Assembly (NCBI RefSeq): GCF_003797185.1
Contig: NZ_RKMH01000002.1
Location: 1 to 64,000, forward strand
Reading direction: 5' to 3'
DNA from: Gordonia oryzae
Lineage (GTDB): Bacteria; Actinomycetota; Actinomycetes; Mycobacteriales; Mycobacteriaceae
Length of the DNA stretch: 64,000 bases
Program-made: the position numbers and the translations under genes
Part shown: in pieces, positions 25,371 through 34,602 of the stretch
How positions within the stretch are numbered: position 1 is the first letter of the stretch
Layout: the number at the start of each line of letters is the position of its first letter
Notes under the pieces: generated by a model
Told to the model about the DNA's origin: nothing
The model's input: only the letters and a program-made list of their open reading frames with translations
Database searches by the model: none

Positions 25371-26099
25371 GTGACCGAACAACCCGGGCCGGTCGCGTCG
25401 GCCCCGGACGGCCATGTGAGTTCGCAGGTCTGCGTGATCATCCCGGCCGCAGGTTCGGGAACACGGCTCGGTGAGCCGATTCCGAAGGCTTTCGTTGATT
25501 TGCGCGGGCGCACCATACTCGAAAGGTGTGTCGATCAGGTTCTCGATCTCAACGCTCGTGTGGTCGTCGTCGTTCCCGCTGACCTCGTCGCTCGAGCACG
25601 GCTTCTTCTTCCCTCACAGGTGAGTGTGGTCGCCGGCGGCGCCCATCGTTCCACCTCGGTGCGGGCCGGACTCGCCGCGGCCGGCGCTGCCGGGATCATC
25701 CTGGTGCACGATGCGGCCCGTCCGCTCACCCCGGTGAGCGTGTTCCGTCGAGTCATCGATGCGATCCGCTCCGGGCATCGTGCGGTGATCCCGGGGATTC
25801 CGGTCGCCGACACGCTCAAGCACGTCGAGCAGATCGGCGCCGGTCTCGCACAGGTCACCACGACTGTTGATCGAGATCTGCTTCGCGCGATCCAAACCCC
25901 GCAGGGCTTCACCCGCGAGGCGCTCATCGCCGCACACGCCGACGACGAGGGCCTGGCCACCGACGACGCCGGTCTGGCCGAGCGTATCGGGATCCCGGTG
26001 TGTGTCGTCGACGGCCACCCGATGGCCATGAAGATCACCACCCCTTGGGACCTGCGGGTCATCCGTCAGATCCTGGACTCCGGAGAGGTCGTCACATGA
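25371..26099 (+). CDS. ispD: 2-C-methyl-D-erythritol 4-phosphate cytidylyltransferase
   Basis: Couples MEP and CTP to CDP-methylerythritol in the non-mevalonate isoprenoid pathway. 242 residues from the GTG at 25371. The nucleotide-binding [17 protein letters not shown] carries the conserved Arg and Lys, [10 protein letters not shown] binds substrate and TTVDRD plus QTPQGF are typical. It begins 12 bases after carD, as in M. tuberculosis Rv3582c. Its stop overlaps the ispF start (ATGA), so the two are coupled. Confidence 0.97.
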   Translation: MTEQPGPVASAPDGHVSSQVCVIIPAAGSGTRLGEPIPKAFVDLRGRTILERCVDQVLDLNARVVVVVPADLVARARLLLPSQVSVVAGGAHRSTSVRAGLAAAGAAGIILVHDAARPLTPVSVFRRVIDAIRSGHRAVIPGIPVADTLKHVEQIGAGLAQVTTTVDRDLLRAIQTPQGFTREALIAAHADDEGLATDDAGLAERIGIPVCVVDGHPMAMKITTPWDLRVIRQILDSGEVVT

Positions 26100-26566
26100 G
26101 GGTCGGAATCGGCTCCGATGCCCATCGCGTGGAGTCGGGCGCACCGTGCTGGATGGTGGGGCTGCATTTTCCCGACGACGCCGGCTGCGAGGGCCACTCC
26201 GACGGTGACGTCGGCGCCCACGCGCTGTGTGACGCGGTGCTCTCGGCGGCCGGACTCGGCGATGTCGGCTCCGTGTTCGGGACGGGCCGCCCCGAGTGGG
26301 AGGGCGTGTCCGGAGTGCAGATGCTCACCCATGTCGCCGCACTGGTGTCGCAGGCAGGATTGCGCGTCGTCAACGGTGCCGTGCAGGTCATCGGCAATCG
26401 TCCCAAGATCGGCCCGCGCCGCGCCGAGGCGCAACAGGTGCTCTCGGCCGCGCTCGGCGCACCGGTGTCGGTGTCGGCGACCACCACCGACGGGCTCGGC
26501 ATGACCGGACGGGGCGAGGGTATCGCCGCGGTGGCCACGGCGCTGCTCGACGATGCGCCGGACTGA
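26096..26566 (+). CDS. ispF: 2-C-methyl-D-erythritol 2,4-cyclodiphosphate synthase
   Basis: Cyclises CDP-ME 2-phosphate with loss of CMP. 156 residues, starting in the ATGA overlap with ispD. Zinc ligands are in [12 protein letters not shown] (Asp and His) and [26 protein letters not shown] contacts are in [16 protein letters not shown] and [15 protein letters not shown]. Trimeric cytoplasmic enzyme. The ORF has earlier in-frame codons inside ispD, but the coupled ATG fits the family start exactly. The third MEP gene, ispE, is not in the window. Confidence 0.97.
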   Translation: MRVGIGSDAHRVESGAPCWMVGLHFPDDAGCEGHSDGDVGAHALCDAVLSAAGLGDVGSVFGTGRPEWEGVSGVQMLTHVAALVSQAGLRVVNGAVQVIGNRPKIGPRRAEAQQVLSAALGAPVSVSATTTDGLGMTGRGEGIAAVATALLDDAPD

Positions 26567-26611
26567 CCAGCCCGTCGTGCGGGGGTGGGCGGTCACGGGC
26601 ATCGATCCGGG

Positions 26612-26628
26612 TAGAATCGCACGTCGTG
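26612..26628 (+). promoter_or_regulatory. cysS -10 box giving a probable leaderless mRNA
   Basis: TAGAAT (26612-26617) lies 8 nt before the cysS GTG and no Shine-Dalgarno is present. By actinobacterial precedent, transcription would start at or within a base or two of the GTG. It separates cysS from the carD-ispDF unit. Confidence 0.55.
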
Positions 26629-28020
26629 ACCCTGCGCCTGTATGACACCGCCACCCGGGAGGTCCGCGACTTCGTGCCCCTGCGCACCGGGCATGTGTCG
26701 ATCTACCTGTGTGGCGCCACCGTTCAGGGGGTTCCGCACATCGGTCACGTCCGCAGCGGCATCGCCTTCGACATCCTGCGCCGCTGGCTGTTGCATCGTG
26801 GCGACGACGTGTTGTTTGTGCGTAACGTGACCGACGTCGACGACAAGATCCTGCGCAAGGCCGCCGAGGCCGGACGCCCGTGGTGGGAGTGGGCGGCCAC
26901 CCATGAGCGGGAATTCTCCGCGGCCTATGACGCACTCGGCGTCCTGCCGCCGTCGGGGGAGCCGCGGGCCACTGGATTCGTCACGCAGATGGTCACCTAC
27001 ATGGAGCGTCTCATCGAACGCGGCCACGCCTACGCCGCCGACGGCAACGTCTATTTCGACGTGCGCAGTCTGCCCGAGTACGGTGCGCTCTCGGGTCACC
27101 AACTCGACGATGTCCATCAGGGCGAGAGTGTGGGCACCGGCAAACGTGACCCGCGCGATTTCACACTGTGGAAGGCGGCCAAACCCGACGAGCCGCAGTG
27201 GCCCACCCCGTGGGGAGCAGGACGTCCGGGCTGGCACCTCGAGTGCTCGGCAATGGCCACCTCGCTACTCGGTTCGGAGTTCGACATCCACTGCGGTGGA
27301 ATGGATCTCATTTTTCCCCACCACGAGAACGAGATCGCCCAGGCGCACGGCGCCGGCGACCCGTTCGCCCGGTACTGGCTCCACAACGGCTGGGTGACCA
27401 TGGGTGGGGAGAAGATGAGCAAGTCGCTGGGCAACGTGGTGTCTATCCCGGCGATGCTGGCGCGCATGCGGCCGGTGGAGTTGCGCTACTACCTCGGCAG
27501 TGCCCACTACCGCTCGATGCTGGAGTACTCCGACGGCGCCCTGACCGAGGCGGCAGCGGGCTATCGGCGTGTCGAATCCTTTGTCGAGCGCGTACATTCG
27601 CGCGTGGCCGAGGTCGGCGTGGGTGAGGTGCCAGCCGAGTTCGCGGCGGCCCTCGACGACGACCTGGGTGTGCCGGCGGCGCTGGCTGTCGTGCATAACA
27701 CCGTGCGTCACGGCAACACCGCCCTCGAGGGCGGTGACGGACCCGGGGCCTTGTCCGCGGCATCGGCGGTGCGGGCCATGACGGGCATTCTCGGCGTCGA
27801 TCCGCTGGATCCGCATTGGCGTTGCGATGCCGCAGACGACTCGGCGGCCACGTCCGCACTCGACGTGCTCGTGCAGGCCGAACTGGCCCGACGGTCGCAG
27901 GCGCGCGCAGATAAGGACTGGGCCACCGCCGACGCGGTACGGGACCGACTGGCGCAGGCCGGTATTGAGGTGACCGACACCCCCGACGGGGCACAATGGA
28001 GCTTGAAAGGCCGGGAGTAG
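26626..28020 (+). CDS. cysS: Cysteinyl-tRNA synthetase
   Basis: Charges tRNA-Cys with cysteine. 464 residues from the GTG at 26626. Class I motifs are clear: [10 protein letters not shown] (HIGH) and [10 protein letters not shown] (KMSKS); zinc ligands are in [25 protein letters not shown] and [20 protein letters not shown]-like helical domain and a C-terminal [16 protein letters not shown] anticodon part follow. The start is decided by a TAGAAT box eight bases upstream; the longer ORF runs back into ispF and is spurious. Matches Rv3580c. Confidence 0.98.
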   Translation: MTLRLYDTATREVRDFVPLRTGHVSIYLCGATVQGVPHIGHVRSGIAFDILRRWLLHRGDDVLFVRNVTDVDDKILRKAAEAGRPWWEWAATHEREFSAAYDALGVLPPSGEPRATGFVTQMVTYMERLIERGHAYAADGNVYFDVRSLPEYGALSGHQLDDVHQGESVGTGKRDPRDFTLWKAAKPDEPQWPTPWGAGRPGWHLECSAMATSLLGSEFDIHCGGMDLIFPHHENEIAQAHGAGDPFARYWLHNGWVTMGGEKMSKSLGNVVSIPAMLARMRPVELRYYLGSAHYRSMLEYSDGALTEAAAGYRRVESFVERVHSRVAEVGVGEVPAEFAAALDDDLGVPAALAVVHNTVRHGNTALEGGDGPGALSAASAVRAMTGILGVDPLDPHWRCDAADDSAATSALDVLVQAELARRSQARADKDWATADAVRDRLAQAGIEVTDTPDGAQWSLKGRE

Positions 28021-28971
28021 ATGGCGGGCAACTCGAAACGCAAAGGCGCCGTGCGCAAAGACGGCAGCAAGAAGGGGCAGACCGTCGGCTCTGGCGGGCA
28101 GCGACGCCGCGGACTCGAAGGGCGCGGGGCCACCCCGAAGGCCGTGGACCGTCCGTACCATCCGGCGCACAAGCGTGCCAAGGCCGCTGCGAAAACCACT
28201 GCGGGACGGCCGAGGTCACGCAAGGACGACGGCCCCGAGTACGTCCTGGGTCGCAACCCCGTCGTCGAGTGTCTGCGCGCCGACGTGCCGGCGACCGCAC
28301 TGTACGTCGTCACCGGCAGTGATCCCGACGACCGGGTCGCCGAGGCGGTCAAGCTGGCCGCCGACCGCGCCATCTCGATCCTCGAAGTGGGCAAGGGCGA
28401 GCTGGATCGGTTGTCGGCCAACGGTATGCACCAGGGTATCGCCTTGCAGGTCCCCGAATACAGTTACGTCCACCCCGACGACCTGATGCGCGACGCCCTC
28501 GATAGCGGCACCCCGCCACTGCTGGTGGCGCTCGACAACATCACCGATCCCCGTAACCTGGGGGCGGTTATCCGTTCCGTTGCCGCTTTCGGCGGGCACG
28601 GGGTGCTCATCCCGCAGCGACGCAGCGCGTCGGTGACCGCGGTGGCGTGGCGCACGTCGGCGGGTGCGGCGGCCCGGCTGCCCGTCGCACAGGCCCCGAA
28701 CCTGACTCGGACACTCAAGGCGTGGGCGGAGACGGGTGCGCAACTCGTCGGTCTCGACGCGCAGGGGGATGTGACGCTCGACGACTACGACGGCACCGGA
28801 CCCACCGTCATCGTCGTAGGGTCCGAGGGTAAGGGTCTGTCGCGACTGGTCCGCGAGACATGTGACTCGATCCTGTCCATTCCGATGGCCGGCGACGTCG
28901 AGAGTCTCAACGCCTCGGTGGCCGCGGGCGTCGTACTGGCCGAATGTGCCCGGCAGCGGCGACTGGCGTAA
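28021..28971 (+). CDS. rlmB: 23S rRNA (guanosine-2'-O-)-methyltransferase RlmB-type (SpoU/TrmH)
   Basis: 316 residues, beginning the base after the cysS stop. A Lys/Arg/Gly-rich disordered tail (1-75) typical of actinobacterial homologues precedes the L30e-like substrate-binding domain ([18 protein letters not shown]) and the SPOUT knot: [38 protein letters not shown] and [18 protein letters not shown]. It methylates the ribose of a guanosine in 23S rRNA, expected to be G2251 (E. coli numbering) by family. Matches Rv3579c. Convergent with pxpA. Confidence 0.95.
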   Translation: MAGNSKRKGAVRKDGSKKGQTVGSGGQRRRGLEGRGATPKAVDRPYHPAHKRAKAAAKTTAGRPRSRKDDGPEYVLGRNPVVECLRADVPATALYVVTGSDPDDRVAEAVKLAADRAISILEVGKGELDRLSANGMHQGIALQVPEYSYVHPDDLMRDALDSGTPPLLVALDNITDPRNLGAVIRSVAAFGGHGVLIPQRRSASVTAVAWRTSAGAAARLPVAQAPNLTRTLKAWAETGAQLVGLDAQGDVTLDDYDGTGPTVIVVGSEGKGLSRLVRETCDSILSIPMAGDVESLNASVAAGVVLAECARQRRLA

Positions 28972-28975
28972 CGCA

Positions 28976-29761
28976 CTACGACGCGGCGGTGACCCGAATC
29001 CCGCTCAGCTGCAACGCTTCCCGCACCTCACGGGCGTGTCCGATGGCCCCAGGTGTGTCGCCGTGGAGACAGATCGACTCGGCGTCGATGCGGAGCACCG
29101 ACCCGTCGACGGCCACCACGGTGCCCTCGGACACGAGTCGCACGACGCGCTGCGCGATCTCGCCGCTGTCGGTGAGCACGGCGCCCGGCTCGGTGCGCGG
29201 CACGAGGGTGGCCTCGGGGGTGTAGGCGCGGTCGGCGAACGCCTCGGCGATAACCGGAAGTCCGGCGTCGCGGGCGCGGTGCAGCACAGGCGATCCCGCG
29301 AGACCCATCAGCGGCAGGGTGGCGCCGATCTCGCGCAACGCGTCGATGACGGCATCGGCCTGCCGGGTGTGGTGCACGATCGAGTTATACAGTGCGCCAT
29401 GTGGTTTGACGTAGGTGACCTCGACGCCGACGGATCTCGCGAGGCCCTGAAGTGCGCCGATCTGGTAAAGGATGTCGGCGGTGAGTTCGGCCGGGGCGAT
29501 GTCCATGAAGCGCCGGCCGAATCCGGAGCGGTCCGGGTAGGAGACCTGCGCGCCGACGCGTACCCCGGACACCGCGGCCCCGCGGCACGTCGCACGAAGT
29601 TCGGCGGGAGTGCCGGCGTGGAAACCGCAGGCAACGTTGGCGCTGGTGACGATCGCCAGCATCGCCTCATCGTCGCCGACGCCCTCACCGAGGTCGGCGT
29701 TGAGGTCCACCGACCGCCCGGCCTCCCGCCCGGTGGGCACACGCACAGTGTTCGACGTCAC
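28976..29761 (-). CDS. pxpA: 5-oxoprolinase subunit A (LamB/YcsF family)
   Basis: ATP-dependent opening of 5-oxoproline in the PxpABC complex. 261 residues from the GTG at 29761. Family motifs: VDLNADLGEG, TSANVACGFHAGTP, QVSYPDRSGFGRR, YVKPHGALYN and DRAYTPEATLVPR. pxpB and pxpC are not adjacent, which is unusual because they usually form one operon. The GTG is 6 nt from a TACAAT box (minus strand), so the mRNA is probably leaderless. The longer ORF overlaps the divergent esterase and is spurious. Confidence 0.93.
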   Translation of the reverse strand: MTSNTVRVPTGREAGRSVDLNADLGEGVGDDEAMLAIVTSANVACGFHAGTPAELRATCRGAAVSGVRVGAQVSYPDRSGFGRRFMDIAPAELTADILYQIGALQGLARSVGVEVTYVKPHGALYNSIVHHTRQADAVIDALREIGATLPLMGLAGSPVLHRARDAGLPVIAEAFADRAYTPEATLVPRTEPGAVLTDSGEIAQRVVRLVSEGTVVAVDGSVLRIDAESICLHGDTPGAIGHAREVREALQLSGIRVTAAS

Positions 29762-29787
29762 TGCCGCATTGTAGATTCGACAGCATG
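29759..29787. promoter_or_regulatory. Divergent promoter with overlapping -10 boxes and two leaderless starts
   Basis: Plus strand: TAGATT (29772-29777), seven bases, then the esterase ATG (29785). Minus strand: TACAAT (complement of 29768-29773), six bases, then the pxpA GTG (29761). The hexamers share two base pairs, so RNA polymerase cannot open both at once. Neither gene has a Shine-Dalgarno. The spacing between the two start codons is only 23 bases. Confidence 0.7.
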
Positions 29788-31404
29788 GGAGTTCCGAACA
29801 CCGCAGTGGCCGACACCAGAGTCTCGACCGCGGAGGGGATCGTGTCCGGGGTCCGCGGCCGGCGTTCCCGCCGCGGCACCGTCGCCTGGCGGGGCATTCC
29901 GTATGCGGCTCCGCCGGTCGGCGGCGGACGTTTCGACGCCCCACAGCCGTTGGCCCCGTGGCCCGGCGTGCGGCGCTGCGAGAATTTCGGTGACGCCGCG
30001 GTACAGGACAAACTGCTCACCGCGACCGGCCTCGGACGATTCCAGCCGGTGAGCGAAGACTGCCTGACCCTCAACGTCGTCGCCCCCGATACCGTGGCGA
30101 GCACGCCGCGACCGGTGATGGTGTTCATCCATGGCGGCGCTTACATCCTGGGCACCGCGGCGACCCCGCTCTACGACGGCACGCACCTCGCGCGTGCGCA
30201 GGATGTGGTCGTGGTCACCATCCAGTACCGGTTCGGGCCGTTCGGGATGCTGGATTTCAGCGGCTATTCGACGCCGGAGCGACACTTCGACGAGAACCCC
30301 GGTCTCAAGGACCACATCGCCGCTCTGCAATGGGTGCAGCGCAACATCGCGGCCTTCGGCGGTGATCCCGACAACGTCACGATCTTCGGCGAGTCCGCGG
30401 GCGGGACCTCGGTGCTGTGCCTGCTCGCCGCACCCGGCGCTCGCGGACTGTTCCACCGGGCGATCGCCGAGAGCCCGGCGACGGACCTGGCGATCTCCCG
30501 CGAGAGCGCTTTGCTCTTCGCCGACGAGTTCCTGCGGCTGCTGACCGACCCGGACCGGCGCAGCAGCGACGACACCAGCGCACGCGAGCCGATCGACCCG
30601 CACGAGGCGGCCAGGATTCTCGACGCCGCCTCACCCGGGGAACTCCACCGCGCCGGCCGGCGCCTGATGGGCTTCGCCCGCCACGCCGACAGCCTCGAAC
30701 CGACCCCGTTCGGACCGGCCTATGGCGTGCCGTCCCTACCGCAGTCGCCGTATGCCGCGGCCCGCGACGGCAACACCGCACCGGTCCCGCTGATCATCGG
30801 CACCAACCGCGACGAGGGCAAACTCTTCGACAAATTCTGGGATCTGCTGCCCGACACCGAGCGCACGTTGCTGGCCATCCAGGACGAGACCGCGCGCCAG
30901 GAGATCATGAACGAGTACGCAGGTGGCCCCGACGACCAGTTGCGGCTGACCGCCGACAGCATCTTCTGGGCTCCAGTCACCGCCTTCGCTGACGCGCATC
31001 GCGAAGTAGCACCGACGTATGTGTACCGCTTCGACTTCCACACGCGCGCCCTTGCGCGCGCCGGGCTCGGCGCCACGCACGCAACCGAGTTGTTCGCGGT
31101 GTTCGGCGGTTATCGGATGCCGGTGTTCGCCGGGCTGGCGACGGCCGACTGGCGTGCCGCAGGCGCGATGGTCGACGAGATGCAGTCCCGGTGGGGTGAT
31201 TTTGCGCGCGGACGGCCTCCCGGACCGGGTTGGCCGGCATACGACGCGGCCCATCGGCCGGTGATGGTGCTCGACCGCACCAGCCACGTCGAGTCCGACC
31301 CGGACGCGTCGCGCCGGCAGGCGTGGAACCGGGGGCGTCAACTCCTCGTCGTATCCGGCGGTTCACCGCAAGCGCCGTCCGACGTCGTCGCGCTCGACGT
31401 CTGA
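29785..31404 (+). CDS. Type-B carboxylesterase
   Basis: 539-residue alpha/beta hydrolase. Signature elements: GIPYAAPPVGGGRF (38-50), EDCLTLNV (91-98), oxyanion HGGAY (116-120), nucleophile S204 in FGESAGGTS and the NRDEGKLF Glu. The usual C-terminal HGxE His region is not obvious; a candidate is SHVESDP near 510, so the acid/base residue needs checking. No signal peptide is evident, so it acts in the cytoplasm. A second, broken copy of this family is at 22381. Substrate unknown; these enzymes take short acyl esters. Confidence 0.92.
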   Translation: MGVPNTAVADTRVSTAEGIVSGVRGRRSRRGTVAWRGIPYAAPPVGGGRFDAPQPLAPWPGVRRCENFGDAAVQDKLLTATGLGRFQPVSEDCLTLNVVAPDTVASTPRPVMVFIHGGAYILGTAATPLYDGTHLARAQDVVVVTIQYRFGPFGMLDFSGYSTPERHFDENPGLKDHIAALQWVQRNIAAFGGDPDNVTIFGESAGGTSVLCLLAAPGARGLFHRAIAESPATDLAISRESALLFADEFLRLLTDPDRRSSDDTSAREPIDPHEAARILDAASPGELHRAGRRLMGFARHADSLEPTPFGPAYGVPSLPQSPYAAARDGNTAPVPLIIGTNRDEGKLFDKFWDLLPDTERTLLAIQDETARQEIMNEYAGGPDDQLRLTADSIFWAPVTAFADAHREVAPTYVYRFDFHTRALARAGLGATHATELFAVFGGYRMPVFAGLATADWRAAGAMVDEMQSRWGDFARGRPPGPGWPAYDAAHRPVMVLDRTSHVESDPDASRRQAWNRGRQLLVVSGGSPQAPSDVVALDV

Positions 31405-31441
31405 ACGGGCCGGGCCACCCGGCGGTCGCAGGCTCGAGCGG

Positions 31442-32266
31442 TCACGGGGTCCAGCGACTCGGCGGGTCCGACATCAGGAACGACAGCACCAGCGGATTGA
31501 ACAGTTCCGGTGACTCGATCGGCAGGATGTGCGTGCCGGGGAGTATCGCGAGCCGCCCGCGGGGCAACGTGCGTGACAGTTCCAGGCTGTGATCGAGGTG
31601 CACCACGCCGCAGTCGGCGGCGACGACGAGTACGGGTGCGTCAACCTCGGCGAATTCGGTGACCGTGTACTCCGGTCCGTTGCTCAGGAAGTCCTCGGTT
31701 TTCGCGTACACCGCATCGAAATGCTCTGGGCCGTCCGGACTTTCCTCGTCGTAGGTGCTGCGCAGGAAGTTGACGAAGTCCGGTTCCCGAGCGGTCATCC
31801 GGGCGAAGAACTCCGGCGCGTCCCGTCCTGCGGAGTTGATGTAGTTGCAGGTGAGCACCACCCGGGACACCAGCTCAGGGCGGACCCGCGCGACGAGGAG
31901 CGCGAGCATCGCGCCGTCACTCCAGCCGACCAGGTTGGCCGGCACTCCGACCACCGTCTCGAGATAGCCGATGACCTGGGCGAGCATCGCATCCATCGAC
32001 CACCGCCCGGCCACATCCGGACTGTGACCGTGGCCGCTGCGTTCCGGGACGTACACATGCAGGCCGGCATTGGTGAAGCCGGCGATCTGCGCACCCCACG
32101 TCGCCGCCGAGGCGAAGGCGCCGTGCAATAGGACCGTCGGTGCCCCGGCCGGGTCGCCACCGACGAAGTGCCAGATCAGGGTGCCGCCGAGGTCGATGTA
32201 ACAGCCGGCGTCGACGCGATCGCCGACGCGGATCCCCGAACGGGTCATCGCCGATGTCGGGGACAC
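31442..32266 (-). CDS. Alpha/beta hydrolase
   Basis: 274 residues. HGAF oxyanion region (48-51), nucleophile S116 in VGWSDGAML, an Asp in LVVAADCGVV and His in GTHILPIESPE complete a triad. A C-C bond hydrolase or esterase role is possible; the substrate cannot be told. Met7 could also be the start. Convergent with the carboxylesterase gene. Confidence 0.88.
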   Translation of the reverse strand: MSPTSAMTRSGIRVGDRVDAGCYIDLGGTLIWHFVGGDPAGAPTVLLHGAFASAATWGAQIAGFTNAGLHVYVPERSGHGHSPDVAGRWSMDAMLAQVIGYLETVVGVPANLVGWSDGAMLALLVARVRPELVSRVVLTCNYINSAGRDAPEFFARMTAREPDFVNFLRSTYDEESPDGPEHFDAVYAKTEDFLSNGPEYTVTEFAEVDAPVLVVAADCGVVHLDHSLELSRTLPRGRLAILPGTHILPIESPELFNPLVLSFLMSDPPSRWTP

Positions 32267-33138
32267 GGCGCGCTATGTCGGAGGACGAACTCGGTGGGCA
32301 TGGTGCCCATGCTCCCAGAATCCCCATAGCGCAGTGAGAACGTTTAAGAGTCGAAACGGCATCGGTCCGCCCGTCGCGAAGCGGGCGCGGCTGAACTCGC
32401 CGACCCCGATCCCGACCGCTACGACCGCGCAGATCGAGCTGCAGCCGGGCGGTGTCACCGTCAGCGCAGACGCCGCCGAGGCCGGTGCGGTGATCCTGGC
32501 GCTGCGTCGTCGCCGGTCTGCCGGTGTCGCCGACAGCACCCCATACGAGCGGTGATGGTCCCACCATGACGGTGATCGAGCCGCCCGGACGGGTGCTCAC
32601 CGCCATCGCCTTCGGGGCCACCATCCTCGCCGTGGCGGCGGGGACGCGTGTGCTGACGCTCCTCGTCATCATGGGGCGGCGCCGAGCTGGTCGCGCGCGG
32701 GCGGCCCCGGCGGAGCCGAAAGTCGCGCAGACCTGCGCCGAGCCGGGCTGGCAGGGGTGCGGTGGGCCGGGTCGCAACCGCCAGTGCCGAAGCTGCTGGT
32801 CTCCGAGTCACTGACGAGTTCCCAACCGGCGGAGGTTGCTTGGGCGGCTCAGTGTTTCACTGAGATCGACATGGAGAGTCGGTGTAGGTCGTCGCATCGA
32901 CGGCACGGGTGTTGCTTCGTGGTCGGTGTAGGACGAGCGGTCCTCGAAGCTCGCGGTATCGAGCGGACAGAAATCCGTTCCGCTGTTGCGCTTGTTGACC
33001 GCGAACCGCGCATACGGGTTGAGGCGGGTGAGGGCGCGCGGCGCAAGCGGCCGGCACGATGCCGATGGCCGTGGTTCGTACACGAGTGTGACCACTCGGC
33101 ACACCGCGCTGGTTACTCCGGTGACTATTGTCGCGGAG
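32267..33138. other. Mostly gene-free stretch, one possible small membrane protein
   Basis: No gene here is convincing. The frames at 32334-32555 and on both strands at 32800-33130 have mixed codon bias and no homology that I recognise. The only candidate is the small ORF at 32566. The region may contain old relics. Confidence 0.5.
32566..32814 (+). CDS. Possible small single-helix membrane protein
   Basis: 82 codons from the ATG at 32566. One membrane helix is likely (about 8-33, VLTAIAFGATILAVAAGTRV) followed by a basic segment (GRRRAGRARA) and a Cys-rich end. No Shine-Dalgarno or -10 box stands out and no family is recognised. It may be fortuitous, since G/C-rich DNA often gives Ala/Val-rich hydrophobic frames. 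Confidence 0.3.
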   Translation: MTVIEPPGRVLTAIAFGATILAVAAGTRVLTLLVIMGRRRAGRARAAPAEPKVAQTCAEPGWQGCGGPGRNRQCRSCWSPSH

Positions 33139-33681
33139 GTGAGAGGTGAACCGTGGCCCCGAATGCTGGCTTCTGTCGCGGCCACCGTTGCCTGCGTTGT
33201 GCTGCTCGTCGGCGTGGCCGGCTGCGACGACGAGTCCTCTTCTGCGACGGGTTCGGAGCCGAGTACGTCCCCGTCGCCATCGGCCGCGTCGCCTGCGGCT
33301 TCCTCTCCTGTCGCTTCCGCACCGTCGTCGTGGATCGAGCCGACAGCCTCCCCGACGACCGATCCGGTGAACCTGCCGCCCTACATCGATCACGTGCAGT
33401 GGGTGCAGACGCAGGTCGGGCCGAGCCTGCAGATCCATCCGACGTCCTCGGGTCGCAAGACGACATCCGACAACGGCGCCGATGTCGCGTGGGCCGAGGT
33501 GCTCGCGCTGGCGCCCAACGCCGACACCGCGGGGATGCGTGCCCAGTTCGATTGCCACTGGACCTACGCGCGGATCGTCGCGCCCGACAAGCCGAGCTGG
33601 AACATCGAACCCGACCGCCCCGTGGTGTCGCAGCAGGAGATGATCAACAGCATGTGCAACCCCGGCGGGCCGGAGGAGTGA
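33139..33681 (+). CDS. DUF2599 lipoprotein
   Basis: 180 residues from the GTG at 33139. The n-region VRGEPWPR is positive, followed by a hydrophobic core and the lipobox ending at C29 (LLVGVAGCDD), then a Ser/Pro/Ala-rich linker. The C-terminal DUF2599 domain runs YIDHVQWVQTQ, then WAEVLALAPNADTAGM and FDCHWTYARI. DUF2599 is found in exported actinobacterial proteins of unknown role. TATTGT (33126-33131) lies 7 nt before the GTG; an ATG at 33163 lacks a positive n-region, so the GTG is preferred. Confidence 0.75.
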   Translation: MRGEPWPRMLASVAATVACVVLLVGVAGCDDESSSATGSEPSTSPSPSAASPAASSPVASAPSSWIEPTASPTTDPVNLPPYIDHVQWVQTQVGPSLQIHPTSSGRKTTSDNGADVAWAEVLALAPNADTAGMRAQFDCHWTYARIVAPDKPSWNIEPDRPVVSQQEMINSMCNPGGPEE

Positions 33682-33714
33682 CGCCTCGGTGCCGCCGCCG
33701 AGGGTGGTGCCGGG

Positions 33715-34602
33715 TCAGGTGCGGGTGGCGTGGGTCCGCCGGGAGCCGATCGCTCGGCACACGAGGTAGATCACGAACGAGATCGTGGTGACGAATACCG
33801 AGACCGGTAGTTGCGGCGCCAACGACAGCAGCAGACCGCCGAGGGCGGCGATCTCGGCGAAGAGCACCGACAGGCCCAGCACGACCGTCGGATTGGCGCT
33901 CAGACGCGCGGCTGCGGCGCCGGGGGTGATCATCAGTGACATCACCAGCAGCGCCCCGATGATCTGTACGCCCTGCGCGGCGGCGAGGCCGACGAGGATC
34001 GCGAATACCACCGACAGCGCCCGCATCGGCACGCCGCGCGCCTGCGCGACCCGGGGGTCCAGCGAGGCGAACAACACCGGGCGGTAGACGACGGCGAGCA
34101 CTGCCAGCACCACGGCGGTGGTGATCGCGATCGCGGCCATCCCGTGCACGCCGACACTGACGACCTGCCCGGTCAGCAGCGCGAACCCCGCACCGATGCG
34201 GCCGTAGAGCGCCAGGAACAGCACGCCCAATCCCAAGCCGAATGCCATCACGACGCCGATCACCGAATCGCGTTCGCGGGCACGATTTCCCATGAATCCG
34301 AAGACGGCGGCGGCGAGGACCGCGCCGATCACCCCGCCGAGGTTGATACTGACACCGGCGAGTAACGCGGCGGCGGCGCCGGTGACCGACAGTTCACTCG
34401 CGCCATGCACGGCGAACGACATCTGCCGCGACACGATCAGCGGGGCGAGGACGCCGGAGAGCACGCCGAGGAGTGCCAGCGCGATGAGCGCCTGCCAGAC
34501 GAAGTCGTAGTGCAGCAGTCGCGCGGTCTCGGCGAAATCCCAGAAGTCGCGGAGTTCGACGTTGGCGGCCACGACGGTCCGGGCGGCCAGAACGGTACTC
34601 AC
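33715..34602 (-). CDS. znuB: Zinc ABC transporter permease (ZnuB family)
   Basis: 295 residues with about eight membrane helices, an ABC-3 family permease: FAVHGASELSVTGAAAALL, GNRARERDSVIG and PGAAAARLSANP. It forms the channel for Zn (possibly Mn) with ZnuC and ZnuA. Its ATG overlaps the znuC stop (ATGA). A hairpin CCTCGG/CCGAGG at 33684-33703, without a T-run, lies between it and the convergent DUF2599 gene and may act as a terminator. Confidence 0.92.
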   Translation of the reverse strand: MSTVLAARTVVAANVELRDFWDFAETARLLHYDFVWQALIALALLGVLSGVLAPLIVSRQMSFAVHGASELSVTGAAAALLAGVSINLGGVIGAVLAAAVFGFMGNRARERDSVIGVVMAFGLGLGVLFLALYGRIGAGFALLTGQVVSVGVHGMAAIAITTAVVLAVLAVVYRPVLFASLDPRVAQARGVPMRALSVVFAILVGLAAAQGVQIIGALLVMSLMITPGAAAARLSANPTVVLGLSVLFAEIAALGGLLLSLAPQLPVSVFVTTISFVIYLVCRAIGSRRTHATRT

